The translations under genes and the position numbers were made by a program. From positions 1 to 50,963 of the forward strand of contig JAURGT010000011.1 of assembly GCA_030833665.1 (NCBI GenBank): 50,963 nt of DNA. The letters are read 5' to 3'. Positions 21,525-29,391 of this stretch are shown piece after piece. The notes beneath the pieces are model-generated. The model saw only the letters and a list, made by a program, of their open reading frames with translations. It did no database searches and was not told the DNA's origin. The DNA is from Miltoncostaeales bacterium (GTDB lineage: Bacteria > Actinomycetota > Thermoleophilia > Miltoncostaeales > Miltoncostaeaceae). The first letter of the stretch is position 1, and each line of letters opens with the position of its first letter.

Positions 21525-22307
21525 TCAGTCGAGCGGCCCGCCCGCGAGATCGCGCGGGCTGGGGGAATTGATCCACGAGTCCACGCTGCGGGAACTCGGG
21601 CGGGCCAGGGGGTCGGCAGCGCTGAGGGTGCGGGGGACCCCCAGCTTCCAGGCACCGTCCTCGCGCACCACCTCGGTGACCACCTCCGCGCGCGCGGTGG
21701 CAAGGGCGGGCGCGCCGAACCCGAACACCTTCTCGGCTGCGGTGACCGCCGTCAGCTTGCTGCGGGAGTCCACGTGAAGGCGATGGTCGGCCCGTGTCAT
21801 CTCCCCGGCGTGAGCCGAGAGTGCGTCGGCGATCTCGGCCTGCCGCTCGTCGTCGAACACCGCGATGACGGTGGGGAAGGGCAGATCGCCCCATATTGCC
21901 CAGATCCACCACGGCGGCGGGTCGTCGCGGGACGCCAGCACCTCGCGAATTGCACGCCCCGTCAGCTCATGGGCCTGATGGACATCGTGCGGCGACGGCC
22001 CGACCACGAGGTCGGGGGGCTCCGCGCCGTTGAGGGCCATTGACAGTTGCCATCGCACGCGCTCCTCGGCATCGGCGCGGTCGTCCGAGGCCGACATCGC
22101 GATGGGCGGTTCGGTGATGGCCAGGCCGATACGCGCGCGTCGGCAGGCCTCCTCCACCTCCGCGCGGCGGCGATCATGGTCATCCGGACGCCCGAGGCTC
22201 AGGGCGAGGTTGACCACCTCATGGCCCGCGTCGCGCAGGGCCATGAGGGTTGCGGGTGCACCCACCAGCTCGTCATCGGGATGCGGCGATACGTGCAGGA
22301 CCCTCAC
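21525..22307 (-). CDS. PIG-L family deacetylase
   Basis: 260 residues from a GTG at 22307 (a GTG at 22331 would add eight residues). The N-terminal strand is RVLHVSPHPDDELVGAPATL with the PHPDDE zinc/catalytic motif, and PSPHDVHQAHELTGRA carries the second metal motif HxxH. This is the GlcNAc-PI/MshB fold: members remove acetyl groups from N-acetylglucosamine derivatives, for example in mycothiol synthesis or aminosugar use. The next gene upstream on the same strand is a SIS-domain sugar isomerase (52 bases between), which suggests a joint role with an aminosugar. The WWIWAIWGDLPFP stretch is typical of a sugar-contacting loop, by inference. Confidence 0.85.
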   Translation of the reverse strand: MRVLHVSPHPDDELVGAPATLMALRDAGHEVVNLALSLGRPDDHDRRRAEVEEACRRARIGLAITEPPIAMSASDDRADAEERVRWQLSMALNGAEPPDLVVGPSPHDVHQAHELTGRAIREVLASRDDPPPWWIWAIWGDLPFPTVIAVFDDERQAEIADALSAHAGEMTRADHRLHVDSRSKLTAVTAAEKVFGFGAPALATARAEVVTEVVREDGAWKLGVPRTLSAADPLARPSSRSVDSWINSPSPRDLAGGPLD

Positions 22308-22358
22308 GTGGCGAGAGTGGCATGAAGCCACCGCTGGTGCCCGCGTACCGTCGGTGGG

Positions 22359-23372
22359 TCAGCGACCCCGGGACGTTTGGTCGTAGGCCCCGGCCCACGC
22401 CGGGGCATCCGGATCGAGGCCCGTCAGCAGCGCGAGGTCGATGGCCAGCGCGATGGCCTGCGGCAGGGCCGTCACGGGCGCGAGCCGCGGGTCGGCGTCG
22501 GGGTCGCCCGCGATGGGCACGATCTCGGCCCCGCCCTCGGCGAGGATGCCCGCCGCCTCGTCGAGCAGCGGGTCGGGACGGGGCCCCGCGATCGTCACCG
22601 CCATGTCGCCCGGCACGGTTGCGAAGCGGCCCGTGGTGGCGCCCTCGCGCGTCTCGTAGCCATCTACGGGGAGGATCGAGACCTCGCGCAGGCACAGCGC
22701 CGTGTGCAGGGCGGCGGGCCATGCGGGCCCGGTGCCCACGCACACCCCTGCGCGGGGTCGACCCGTGGGCGACGGCACGGTGCCCACGGCCTCGATGAGC
22801 GGCGCCATGCATGCCCCCGCGCCCTCGGCGGCCGCGCGCAGGGCGTGGTCACCCGCCATGCGGGCCAGCACGCCCAGCCCGGCAACCAGCGCCCCGGCGT
22901 AGCCCTGCGTGTGCGTGCGGGCGCGCAGCGTCTCGACGATCACCAGCGCGCGCGCCTCCGCCGCCTGGCCGATGGTGGACCCGGCGTTGGCCGTGACCGC
23001 GGCGATCGGCCGGGGAGCCCCGGCCTCGATCGCCTCGATGACGTCGCGGAACTCCCCCGAGCTCGACAGCGCAAGCAGGCGGTCGCCCTCGCGCCACGCG
23101 AACTGCCCCCGCGCCACCAGCCCGCCGGGTACCGCCAGCACCTCCACCGGTGGGTCCCGCACCTCGAGCCATGCCAGCCACAGCGCGAGGGCCACGTGCC
23201 ACTGCGCGCCGTTCCCCGTGACCACCACGCGGCGCACGCCGGGGGCGGTGAGCAGCGCTGCGACGTCGTCGAAACCATCGGACGCCGCCGCCGTGGCGGT
23301 GACGGTGCCGGGGGTCAGCAGCAGATCTGCCCAGAGCCCGGTGTCCTCGCGTCGTGACGTGTCGCTCGGCAT
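22359..23372 (-). CDS. SIS-domain aminosugar isomerase-like protein
   Basis: 337 residues from ATG 23372. Two SIS lobes are seen: VRRVVVTGNGAQWHVALALWLAW (~44-66) with EGDRLLALSSSGEFRDVIEAIE (SSSGEF phosphate loop), and GVCVGTGPAWPAALHTALCLREVSIL (~205-230) with the YETREGATTGRF stretch. This is the arrangement of GlmS C-terminal, AgaS or FrlB-like proteins that isomerise, deaminate or cleave phosphosugars. No glutaminase domain is present, so it is not a full GlmS. Located upstream of the PIG-L deacetylase in the same direction. Its promoter box overlaps that of the divergent zinc-ribbon gene. Confidence 0.75.
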   Translation of the reverse strand: MPSDTSRREDTGLWADLLLTPGTVTATAAASDGFDDVAALLTAPGVRRVVVTGNGAQWHVALALWLAWLEVRDPPVEVLAVPGGLVARGQFAWREGDRLLALSSSGEFRDVIEAIEAGAPRPIAAVTANAGSTIGQAAEARALVIVETLRARTHTQGYAGALVAGLGVLARMAGDHALRAAAEGAGACMAPLIEAVGTVPSPTGRPRAGVCVGTGPAWPAALHTALCLREVSILPVDGYETREGATTGRFATVPGDMAVTIAGPRPDPLLDEAAGILAEGGAEIVPIAGDPDADPRLAPVTALPQAIALAIDLALLTGLDPDAPAWAGAYDQTSRGR

Positions 23373-23380
23373 CAGCTGGG

Positions 23381-23390
23381 AGGCTACGCT
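23381..23390. promoter_or_regulatory. Overlapping divergent -10 boxes
   Basis: The decamer AGGCTACGCT contains TACGCT on the plus strand (23385-23390), six bases before the ATG at 23397, and TAGCCT on the minus strand (23386-23381), eight bases before the ATG at 23372. The two boxes share their TA pair, so one polymerase-binding site faces both ways and both genes would be leaderless. Confidence 0.55.
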
Positions 23391-23396
23391 CGCCCG

Positions 23397-23534
23397 ATGG
23401 CGCATGAAGAGCAGCCACGGTGCCCGACCTGCGGTGAGCGCGACTCAGACGACATCGGCCAGGATGTCCGGCGCTGCCGGAACTGCACCTACGTATGGAT
23501 CCCCATCGCCCCGGAGGGCGGGGGAGAGGACTAG
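23397..23534 (+). CDS. 45-residue zinc-ribbon protein
   Basis: A tiny gene with ATG at 23397 and TAG at 23532. The product has two cysteine pairs, RCPTCGERDSDD near residue 9 and RRCRNCTYVW near residue 27, spaced like a rubredoxin or zinc-ribbon knuckle, and ends in an acidic, glycine-rich tail (APEGGGED). The four ordered cysteines, codon usage like its neighbours and the promoter box at the expected place argue that it is real despite its size. It is divergent from the SIS gene and its stop overlaps the stop of the convergent gene at 23531 by four bases. Function unknown; a nucleic-acid or ribosome partner is the usual guess. Confidence 0.7.
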   Translation: MAHEEQPRCPTCGERDSDDIGQDVRRCRNCTYVWIPIAPEGGGED

Positions 23535-23848
23535 GACGCCAGTAGCTCGCGCACGCCCGACGGGCCCGCGCGAAGCAGCGATGCCGCCTTGCGGGCCGCC
23601 TGCGCCCGCTCGAGCATGTCCCGGGCCGTGACGTCGTCGTGCGCCATTACGGCGGCGGCGGCGTCGCGCTCGGCCTGGAGGGCGATTCGGTCGAGCCGCT
23701 CGGCCATCCGCTCGTTGCGACCCATGCGGGTGCGCGGTCGGCGGCGCGTTGCGGCGGGAGCGATCTTCTCCGGGACCACCTCGGGAGAGCTGACGAGCGT
23801 GAGCTGGGCAGCACGATCAACCGGCTTGGTGTGATGTGGAGAACGCAT
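23531..23848 (-). CDS. Small basic helical protein
   Basis: 105 residues from ATG 23848. A basic N-terminal half (TRRRPRTRMGRNERMAERLDR) is followed by a regular helix rich in Ala, Arg and Glu (LQAERDAAAAVMAHDDVT, DMLERAQAARKAASLLRAG). There are no cysteines, signal or membrane segments and I recognise no family; a nucleic-acid-associated role fits the charge but is not shown. The message is predicted leaderless from a TAGCCT box seven bases before the ATG. It converges with the 45-residue zinc-ribbon gene. Confidence 0.6.
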   Translation of the reverse strand: MRSPHHTKPVDRAAQLTLVSSPEVVPEKIAPAATRRRPRTRMGRNERMAERLDRIALQAERDAAAAVMAHDDVTARDMLERAQAARKAASLLRAGPSGVRELLAS

Positions 23849-23855
23849 GTTCGTA

Positions 23856-23861
23856 AGGCTA
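23856..23861 (-). promoter_or_regulatory. -10 element TAGCCT, leaderless start
   Basis: Minus-strand TAGCCT is seven bases before the ATG at 23848, with no ribosome site. Confidence 0.5.
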
Positions 23862-23981
23862 GCGTCGGGGTCGGACGCGTTGATTCCCCATTTCGGCCTG
23901 AAACCCCATGGGAAAGCCGTTCCCCGAAATTTCCGCGATGTTCCATGGCAACACGTTTCCCGGCGCTTAACATCCGACCCC

Positions 23982-25373
23982 ATGGGAATGGGGCATACGC
24001 ACGCGCACGCGCCTGGCGCGTCGGGCGGTTCGCCGCGTCGGGTGGCCCTGGTGTCGGTGGGCGCGGCCCTCCTGCTCATCGGCATCAAGCTCGGCACGGG
24101 CATCGCCACGGGCAGCCTCGCCTTCATCTCGGAGGCCATCCACTCGGGCACCGATCTCGTGGCTGCGCTGCTCGCACTGTTCGCCGTGGGCGTGGCGGCG
24201 CGGCCCGCCGACCGCACGCACCCCTATGGCCACGGCAAGGCCGAGCACCTCTCGGCGCTCGCCGAGGGCGCCGTGCTCGTGGCCGTGAGCATCTGGATCG
24301 CCGTGGTGGCCATCCGGCGGCTCGTGGAGGGCGGGCACGAGGTGGACGCCACGTGGTGGGCCATCGGCGTCGCCCTGCTCATCATGGCAATCGACCTCGG
24401 CCGCACGGTTGCGCTCACTCGCGCGGCACGTCGCTACAACAGCGCGGCTCTCAAGGGCAGCGCCCTGCACTTCGCCAGCGACCTCGCGGGCACCGCCGCG
24501 GTGCTCGTTGGGCTGCTGCTCGTGCGCGCCGGCGTGGAGTGGGCCGACGCCGCCGCGGCGCTGTTCGTGTCGGTGCTCGTGCTCGGGGCGGCGGGACGGC
24601 TGATGCACGAGAACGTCGATGTGCTCATGGACCGCGTGCCAGACGCCGACGAGGCCGCGGTGCGGGCCGCGGTGGAGGGACTGGGTCCCGGGGTGGAGCT
24701 TCGCCGGCTGCGCATGCGCTCGGCGGCTGGCCGGGCATTCGCCGACGTGGTCATCGGCGTGCCCCCGGGCGAGTCGGTGGGCAGGGGGCACGCGATCGCC
24801 GACGACGTCGAGGAGGCCATTGAGGCCGCGGTGCCGGGGTCGGACGTGGTGGTGCACGTGGAGCGGCGCGAGGGAGAGGATGAAGACCTCGCGGAGCGCG
24901 TGCTGGCCGTGGCGCACGAGGTACCGCGGGTTCGGGAGATCCACAACGTGCGCATCCTCCATCTCGACTCCGGCACCGAGGCGTCGCTGCACCTCAAGCT
25001 CCCGGCCGATACCCCGCTGCCCCAGGCCGAGGCCGTGGCGCGTGCAGTAGAGGCCGCGGTGGTGGACGCCGTGCCCGAGGTCACCCGCGTGCACTCGCAC
25101 GTGGAGCCGCTGGGCCAGTCGGGCCCCGTGCGCGAGCTGGGAGATGACGCCGCGACCGCCGATGCGATCCGCGAGCTCATCACCACCGAGTGCGGCAGGC
25201 CGCCCCACGACGTGCGCCTCGTGGGAACGGGGGACGGCGTGGTGGCCTATGTCACCCTGGCGCTCGGCCCCGCCACGCTTGCCGAGGCCCACGACACCGG
25301 CGGGCGCGTGCGTCGCGCGATACGCGATGGCGTGCCCGGCGTGGTGGATGCCTTCGTGCAGTCGCGGCCTTAG
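23982..25373 (+). CDS. Cation diffusion facilitator (CDF) metal transporter with long C-terminal tail
   Basis: 463 residues, starting HTHAHAPG (a histidine-rich lead). Residues ~20-215 are the six-helix CDF domain: AIHSGTDLVAALLAL has the H-x3-D of helix 2, HPYGHGKAEHLSAL follows it, and ALHFASDLAGTAAVL has the second H-x3-D of helix 5, together forming the tetrahedral metal site (zinc, iron, manganese or cadmium). Normally one cytoplasmic dimerisation domain of ~80 residues follows. Here ~250 residues follow, and I can see three similar beta-alpha-beta modules (~215-295, ~300-378, ~387-463), the first two each ending in a VHVE- or VHSHVEP-like strand. Metal specificity is not clear. Confidence 0.85.
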   Translation: MGMGHTHAHAPGASGGSPRRVALVSVGAALLLIGIKLGTGIATGSLAFISEAIHSGTDLVAALLALFAVGVAARPADRTHPYGHGKAEHLSALAEGAVLVAVSIWIAVVAIRRLVEGGHEVDATWWAIGVALLIMAIDLGRTVALTRAARRYNSAALKGSALHFASDLAGTAAVLVGLLLVRAGVEWADAAAALFVSVLVLGAAGRLMHENVDVLMDRVPDADEAAVRAAVEGLGPGVELRRLRMRSAAGRAFADVVIGVPPGESVGRGHAIADDVEEAIEAAVPGSDVVVHVERREGEDEDLAERVLAVAHEVPRVREIHNVRILHLDSGTEASLHLKLPADTPLPQAEAVARAVEAAVVDAVPEVTRVHSHVEPLGQSGPVRELGDDAATADAIRELITTECGRPPHDVRLVGTGDGVVAYVTLALGPATLAEAHDTGGRVRRAIRDGVPGVVDAFVQSRP

Positions 25374-26128
25374 GGACCGTCTTCCACCGCGCCACCCGGT
25401 GCCCTCGGGCGCGCCCCGGCGCCGGGTGACCGCCACAACCATCCACCGTGCTCGCGAAGCCAGGCCGACTCCTCGCGATGCTCGGGGCGCACGCGGGCCA
25501 CGAGGTCCCAGAAGTCGGGTGAGTGATCGAGGTGCACGAGGTGCGCGAGCTCATGCACCACCACGTACTCGGCCACGCGCATCGGGGCCATCATCAACCT
25601 CCAGCTGAGCGACACCGTGCCCCGCGCTGAGCACGACCCCCAACGGGTGCGCGGATCGCGCACCGACACGGACGCCGGGTGAGCCCCCACCTGCGGGCCG
25701 AAGTGGCCGCATGCCCAGGCGAACCAGTCGCGGGCCACCGATCGGTATCCGCGCTCCACCAGCTCGCGCACCTGCGCGGGGGCGCCGCACCCGGGGGCCA
25801 CCGCCACCGCGATGCGCCCCTCTTCTGGCCTGAAGAACACGGATGGCCGGGCCGCTGCGCGCACGCCGAGCTCCACCTCTCCGTCGAGGAACGGCAGCGC
25901 CATGCCGTCCCGCAGCGGCGCCGGCGCGTGCGGCATGAGCATGTCGGAATGCCTCAGGAGCCAGCGCTCCTTGGATGCCACCGCGCGTTCGACCTCAGAC
26001 TCTGGAAGCCGGGTGGGAGCCGACACACGCAGGCCCTCAGGGGTGAGCGACATGCGCACGTGGCGCGAGCGCGGATTGCGGACAAGCGTGTAGGTCACGG
26101 CGCGACCGGCGAGCACGACCTCGGGCAT
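25370..26128 (-). CDS. YgjP-type metallopeptidase (M48/DUF45 family)
   Basis: 252 residues from ATG 26128. Early part: TYTLVRNPRSRHVRMSLTPE and GLRVSAPTRLPESEVERAV, then RDPRTRWGSCSARGTVSLSW with the conserved WGSC phrase, and VVVHELAHLVHLDHSPDFW with HELAH (zinc ligands H, H) and a later H as third ligand. This is the SprT/YgjP-like domain, a cytoplasmic minigluzincin of unknown substrate that is common near restriction or repair genes. Its stop overlaps the stop of the convergent CDF gene by four bases, and it is divergent from infC. Confidence 0.85.
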   Translation of the reverse strand: MPEVVLAGRAVTYTLVRNPRSRHVRMSLTPEGLRVSAPTRLPESEVERAVASKERWLLRHSDMLMPHAPAPLRDGMALPFLDGEVELGVRAAARPSVFFRPEEGRIAVAVAPGCGAPAQVRELVERGYRSVARDWFAWACGHFGPQVGAHPASVSVRDPRTRWGSCSARGTVSLSWRLMMAPMRVAEYVVVHELAHLVHLDHSPDFWDLVARVRPEHREESAWLREHGGWLWRSPGAGARPRAPGGAVEDGP

Positions 26129-26186
26129 GCGTGGATGGTGGCGCACCGACCGGACGGACGGGGGGCCTGCAGGCCGCGGGGTGCCT

Positions 26187-26204
26187 GCTATTGTGCCCCG
26201 GCTT
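26187..26204 (+). promoter_or_regulatory. Promoter of the infC operon, motif shared with lysA
   Basis: GCTATTGTGCCCCGGCTT contains a TATTGT -10 box (26189-26194) and a GC-rich start region. The lysA promoter at 41602-41619 has the same 18 bases except two. An AGGAGG site (26247-26252) is in the leader, but about 25 bases before the GTG start. Confidence 0.45.
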
Positions 26205-26278
26205 CACGAACCACCAGTCAACCGGGCGCACCGCGCCCCGATCTTCAGGAGGGGCTCGCCTGACGACGCCCGTAGCCC

Positions 26279-26938
26279 GTGCCACCTAGGCGCGGTCCAG
26301 ACACCCGCCCGCCGGCGGGGCCATCAACCCGGATCAACGACGCCATCCGCGTCGAGCGCGTCCGCCTCATCGATGAGAACGGCGATAACCGCGGTGAAAT
26401 GCGCACGGAGGAGGCCCTGGACATCGCCATCGGCCTGAACCTCGACCTCGTCGAGGTGGCCCCGGAAGGCCGCCCGCCGGTCTGCCGGATCATGGATTAC
26501 GGCAAGTGGCGCTACGAGCAGGAGCAGAAGGCAAAGCAGGCGCGAAAGCACCAGAGCACGATCACCATCAAGGAGATCAAGTTCCGGCCCAAGATCGACC
26601 CGCATGACTACGAGACCAAGAAGGGCCACGTCCTGCGGTTCCTCAAGAACAAGGACAAGGTCAAGGTCACGATCATGTTCAGGGGGCGCGAGCTGATGCA
26701 CCCGGAGCGCGGGGAGGCCATCCTCCTCCAGCTCGCAGAAGAGGTGCAGGACCTCGCCACGATCGAGAGCCGGCCCAACCTCGATGGCCGCAACATGATC
26801 ATGATGCTCGCGCCCGTGAAGGACGTACCGCAGAAGAAGGAGAAGGCCGCGGCAGAGCCCGCCGCAGCTGAGCCCGCTCCTCCCGAAGCATCTCCGGCAG
26901 AGGCCGAAGCGGCCGACGCCCCGGTAGAGACCCCATAG
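26279..26938 (+). CDS. infC: Translation initiation factor IF-3
   Basis: 219 residues. IF3-N (~15-88) shows [20 protein letters not shown], the [18 protein letters not shown] core and [20 protein letters not shown], and IF3-C (~93-178) shows [19 protein letters not shown] and [20 protein letters not shown]. The last ~40 residues are an Ala/Pro/Glu tail, a frequent actinobacterial extension. IF-3 binds the 30S subunit and checks start codons. The GTG at 26279 is the first possible start after an in-frame stop, but the strong AGGAGG lies about 25 bases upstream, so the true start may use a non-standard codon or a leader fold. First gene of infC-rpmI-rplT. Confidence 0.93.
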   Translation: MPPRRGPDTRPPAGPSTRINDAIRVERVRLIDENGDNRGEMRTEEALDIAIGLNLDLVEVAPEGRPPVCRIMDYGKWRYEQEQKAKQARKHQSTITIKEIKFRPKIDPHDYETKKGHVLRFLKNKDKVKVTIMFRGRELMHPERGEAILLQLAEEVQDLATIESRPNLDGRNMIMMLAPVKDVPQKKEKAAAEPAAAEPAPPEASPAEAEAADAPVETP

Positions 26939-26957
26939 GAAGCACGGAACACCAGAC

Positions 26958-27155
26958 ATGCCCAAGATGAAGACCAACAAGTCGGCCTCCAAGCGCTTCC
27001 GCGTCACGCGGAAGGGCAAGGTCATGTACGTGCATTCGGGGCTGCGGCATAACCTCGAGCACAAGTCGGCCAAGCTGAAGCGCTCCAGCGCGCGCCCGGC
27101 GGAGATGGCCGAGGTCGACCGCCCGGAGATTCTCCGGCTCCTGGGGAGGCGCTAG
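26958..27155 (+). CDS. rpmI: 50S ribosomal protein L35
   Basis: 65 residues: [20 protein letters not shown] at the start and [17 protein letters not shown] in the middle match the L35 consensus; the C-terminus ends in a basic RLLGRR. Length is normal. It lies 19 bases after infC and three before rplT, the universal infC-rpmI-rplT order. In many bacteria L20 represses this operon by binding the infC-rpmI message; no such structure was looked for in detail here. Confidence 0.95.
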   Translation: MPKMKTNKSASKRFRVTRKGKVMYVHSGLRHNLEHKSAKLKRSSARPAEMAEVDRPEILRLLGRR

Positions 27156-27158
27156 CCG

Positions 27159-27521
27159 ATGGCCCGTGTCAAGCGTTCCGTCAACGCCCGCAAGAAGCGG
27201 CGCAAGGTCCTCGGCCAGGCAAAGGGCTACTGGGGCACGAAGCACTCGTCGTACCGTCGCGCGAAGGAGCAGGTGCAGCGGTCGGGCAACTACGCCTACC
27301 GCGACCGCCGCGCGCGCAAGCGTGACTTCCGGCGCCTGTGGATCGCTCGCATCAACGCGGCGGCCCGCCTGAACGGCATCACCTATGCGGAGTTCATCCA
27401 CGGCCTCTCGCTGGCCGGGGTGGAGCTCGACCGCAAGATGCTGGCCGACCTCGCCGTGAACGAGCCGGAGCACTTTGCCGCCCTGTGCGCGCGGGCCGCT
27501 GACGCCCGCGCTGCCGCCTGA
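27159..27521 (+). CDS. rplT: 50S ribosomal protein L20
   Basis: 120 residues: [20 protein letters not shown], the [17 protein letters not shown] helix, [20 protein letters not shown] and [20 protein letters not shown] all match L20. It is needed for early 50S assembly. It follows rpmI by three bases. The last residues ([10 protein letters not shown]) are an alanine-rich tail. Confidence 0.95.
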   Translation: MARVKRSVNARKKRRKVLGQAKGYWGTKHSSYRRAKEQVQRSGNYAYRDRRARKRDFRRLWIARINAAARLNGITYAEFIHGLSLAGVELDRKMLADLAVNEPEHFAALCARAADARAAA

Positions 27522-27586
27522 CCGAAGGCACCGGGCCCGCGACACGAGACTCACGCGGCGGGGGCGGCCCGGGGCCCCTCCGCCGG

Positions 27587-28384
27587 GTGACCTCTCATCG
27601 AAATCCAGCCCTGCAGCACGTGCGCCGGCTGCAGCAAAAGCGCACGCGCCGCGAGGAGCGGCTGCTCGTGGCCGAGGGCGAGGATGTGGTGCAGGCCGCG
27701 CTCGATCGCGGCATCGCCCCGGTGATGCTGCTGGTGGATGAGGAGCGCGTGCCGCAGGACGACCCGCGCCTCGTCGCCACGGCCTTCGTGGCCGAGCGCT
27801 ACGCGATCTCCACCCGCCTCATGGGTGGGGTGAGCACGCTCGCCCAGCCCCCGCGAATCATCGGGGTGTTCCCGCAGTCGGGGCCGCATCACTTCCGCAC
27901 GGTGGCCATGCCGCCCGCGCTCGGGGTGTACCTGGCGGGCGTAGCCGACCCGGGCAACGTGGGCACGCTCATCCGCACCTCGGCCGCACTCGGCGCCGAC
28001 TGGCTGGCGCTGGGGCCGGGCTCTGCCGATGCCGCGCACCCGCGGGCGGTGCGCGCCGCGATGGGCGCCACGTTCGCGCTGCCGGTGCTCGAGGGCGTGC
28101 GGCCCGACGATCTCGCCACCCGCGAGGGCTTCCGCGTGGTGGCCGCCGTGGCCCATGGCGGGCAGGCGCCGTGGGACATCGACCTCACCGTGCCTACCGT
28201 GCTGGCGCTCGGGGCGGAGCGGGCCGGGCTCGACCCGGTGATGGACTCCCTGCGGGAGTCGCTCGAGGTGGTGGAGGTGACGATCCCGCAGGGCGAGGGC
28301 GCGGAGTCGCTCAACGTGTCCGCCGCGGGCGCAGCGCTGCTGGCCGAGCGGGTGCGGCAGTGCTCTAGGATGCCGCGGTCATGA
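27587..28384 (+). CDS. SpoU/TrmH-family RNA 2'-O-methyltransferase
   Basis: 265 residues from GTG 27587. The N-terminal substrate-binding region (LQQKRTRREERLLVAEGEDV and later STRLMGGVSTLAQPP) precedes the SPOUT domain with its three motifs: GVADPGNVGTLIRTSAALGA (motif 1, N and R), TVLALGAERAGLDP (motif 2) and VTIPQGEGAESLNVSAAGA (motif 3, knotted SAM pocket). It would methylate a ribose in rRNA or tRNA in the cytoplasm; RlmB/TsnR-like rRNA methylases are the closest known types. The position between rplT and pheS is normal for actinobacteria. Its stop overlaps the pheS ATG. Confidence 0.88.
   Translation: MTSHRNPALQHVRRLQQKRTRREERLLVAEGEDVVQAALDRGIAPVMLLVDEERVPQDDPRLVATAFVAERYAISTRLMGGVSTLAQPPRIIGVFPQSGPHHFRTVAMPPALGVYLAGVADPGNVGTLIRTSAALGADWLALGPGSADAAHPRAVRAAMGATFALPVLEGVRPDDLATREGFRVVAAVAHGGQAPWDIDLTVPTVLALGAERAGLDPVMDSLRESLEVVEVTIPQGEGAESLNVSAAGAALLAERVRQCSRMPRS
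28366..28371 (+). promoter_or_regulatory. Possible internal -10 TAGGAT before pheS
   Basis: TAGGAT lies nine bases before the pheS ATG inside the 3' end of the methylase gene; it could give pheST an independent, leaderless message. Confidence 0.3.
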
Positions 28385-29391
28385 GCGGGATCCCCGACCT
28401 CACTGCGCTGGCCGACGAGGCCATCGCCACGATCGCCGCCGCGCCCGACCTCGAGGCGCTCGAGGCCGCGCGCGTCAGGTTCGTCGGCCGGAAGGCCCCG
28501 CTCACCGAGTTGCTGGGGTCCATCGGGTCGCTTCCGCCCGAGGAGCGCGGCCGCGTGGGCAAGGACGGCAACGCGGCCCGTCGGGCCATCGAGGACGCCC
28601 TCACGGCGCGCCGTGACGCCCTCGAGGCCGACGCCATGGGGGCCGCGCTCGAGGCCGACACCGCCGACGTGACCCTGCCGGGCAATGCCTTCCCGCTCGG
28701 CGCGCTGCACCCCATCACGCAGGTGGCGCTCGAGGTGGAGGAGATCTTCCTCGGCATGGGCTACTCGGTGGCCGACGGCCCCGAGGTGGAGACCGGCTTC
28801 AACAACTTCACCGCACTCAACACGCCAGACGGCCACCCCGCGCGCTCCGAGAGCGACACGTTCTTCATCGAAGGCGGGGACGACATCCTCCTGCGCACCC
28901 AGACCTCGCCGGTGCAGATCCGCACCATGCAGTCGGGGCCGCCGCCGGTGTACGTGATCGCCCCCGGCACGGTGTACCGCCGCGACGACGTCGACGCCAC
29001 GCACAGCCCGATGTTCCACCAGGTGGAGGGGCTCGCGGTGGATGAGGGGCTCACCTTCGCGCACCTGAAGGGCACCATCGAATACTTCCTCACCCGCCTG
29101 CTGGGCGACCGCGACGTGCGGGTGATCCCGCACTTCTTCCCCTTCACCGAGCCGTCGGTGGACGTGAGCGTGTCGTGGACCGATCGAAACGGCCGCACCG
29201 ACTGGCTTGAGGTCGCGGGTGCCGGCATGGTCGACCCGAACGTGTTCGCCAACGTGGGCTACGACCCGGAGCGGTGGACCGGTTTCGCGTTCGGCTTCGG
29301 GCTCGACCGCATCGCGATGATCCGCCACCAGATCAGCGACATCCGGCTGCTCTACGAGGGCGACCTGCGCTTCCTGGAGCAGTTCTCATGA
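28381..29391 (+). CDS. pheS: Phenylalanyl-tRNA synthetase alpha subunit
   Basis: 336 residues. N-terminal coiled coil (~1-85) for tRNA contact, then the class II catalytic core: HPITQVALEVEEIFLGMGYS, EVETGFNNFTALNTP, motif 2 VYRRDDVDATHSPMFHQVEG and motif 3 WTGFAFGFGLDRIAMIRH near the C-terminus. It joins PheT as an alpha2-beta2 enzyme that charges tRNA-Phe. The ATG overlaps the methylase stop (ATGA) and its own stop overlaps the pheT ATG, so translation of all three is coupled. Confidence 0.96.
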   Translation: MSGIPDLTALADEAIATIAAAPDLEALEAARVRFVGRKAPLTELLGSIGSLPPEERGRVGKDGNAARRAIEDALTARRDALEADAMGAALEADTADVTLPGNAFPLGALHPITQVALEVEEIFLGMGYSVADGPEVETGFNNFTALNTPDGHPARSESDTFFIEGGDDILLRTQTSPVQIRTMQSGPPPVYVIAPGTVYRRDDVDATHSPMFHQVEGLAVDEGLTFAHLKGTIEYFLTRLLGDRDVRVIPHFFPFTEPSVDVSVSWTDRNGRTDWLEVAGAGMVDPNVFANVGYDPERWTGFAFGFGLDRIAMIRHQISDIRLLYEGDLRFLEQFS

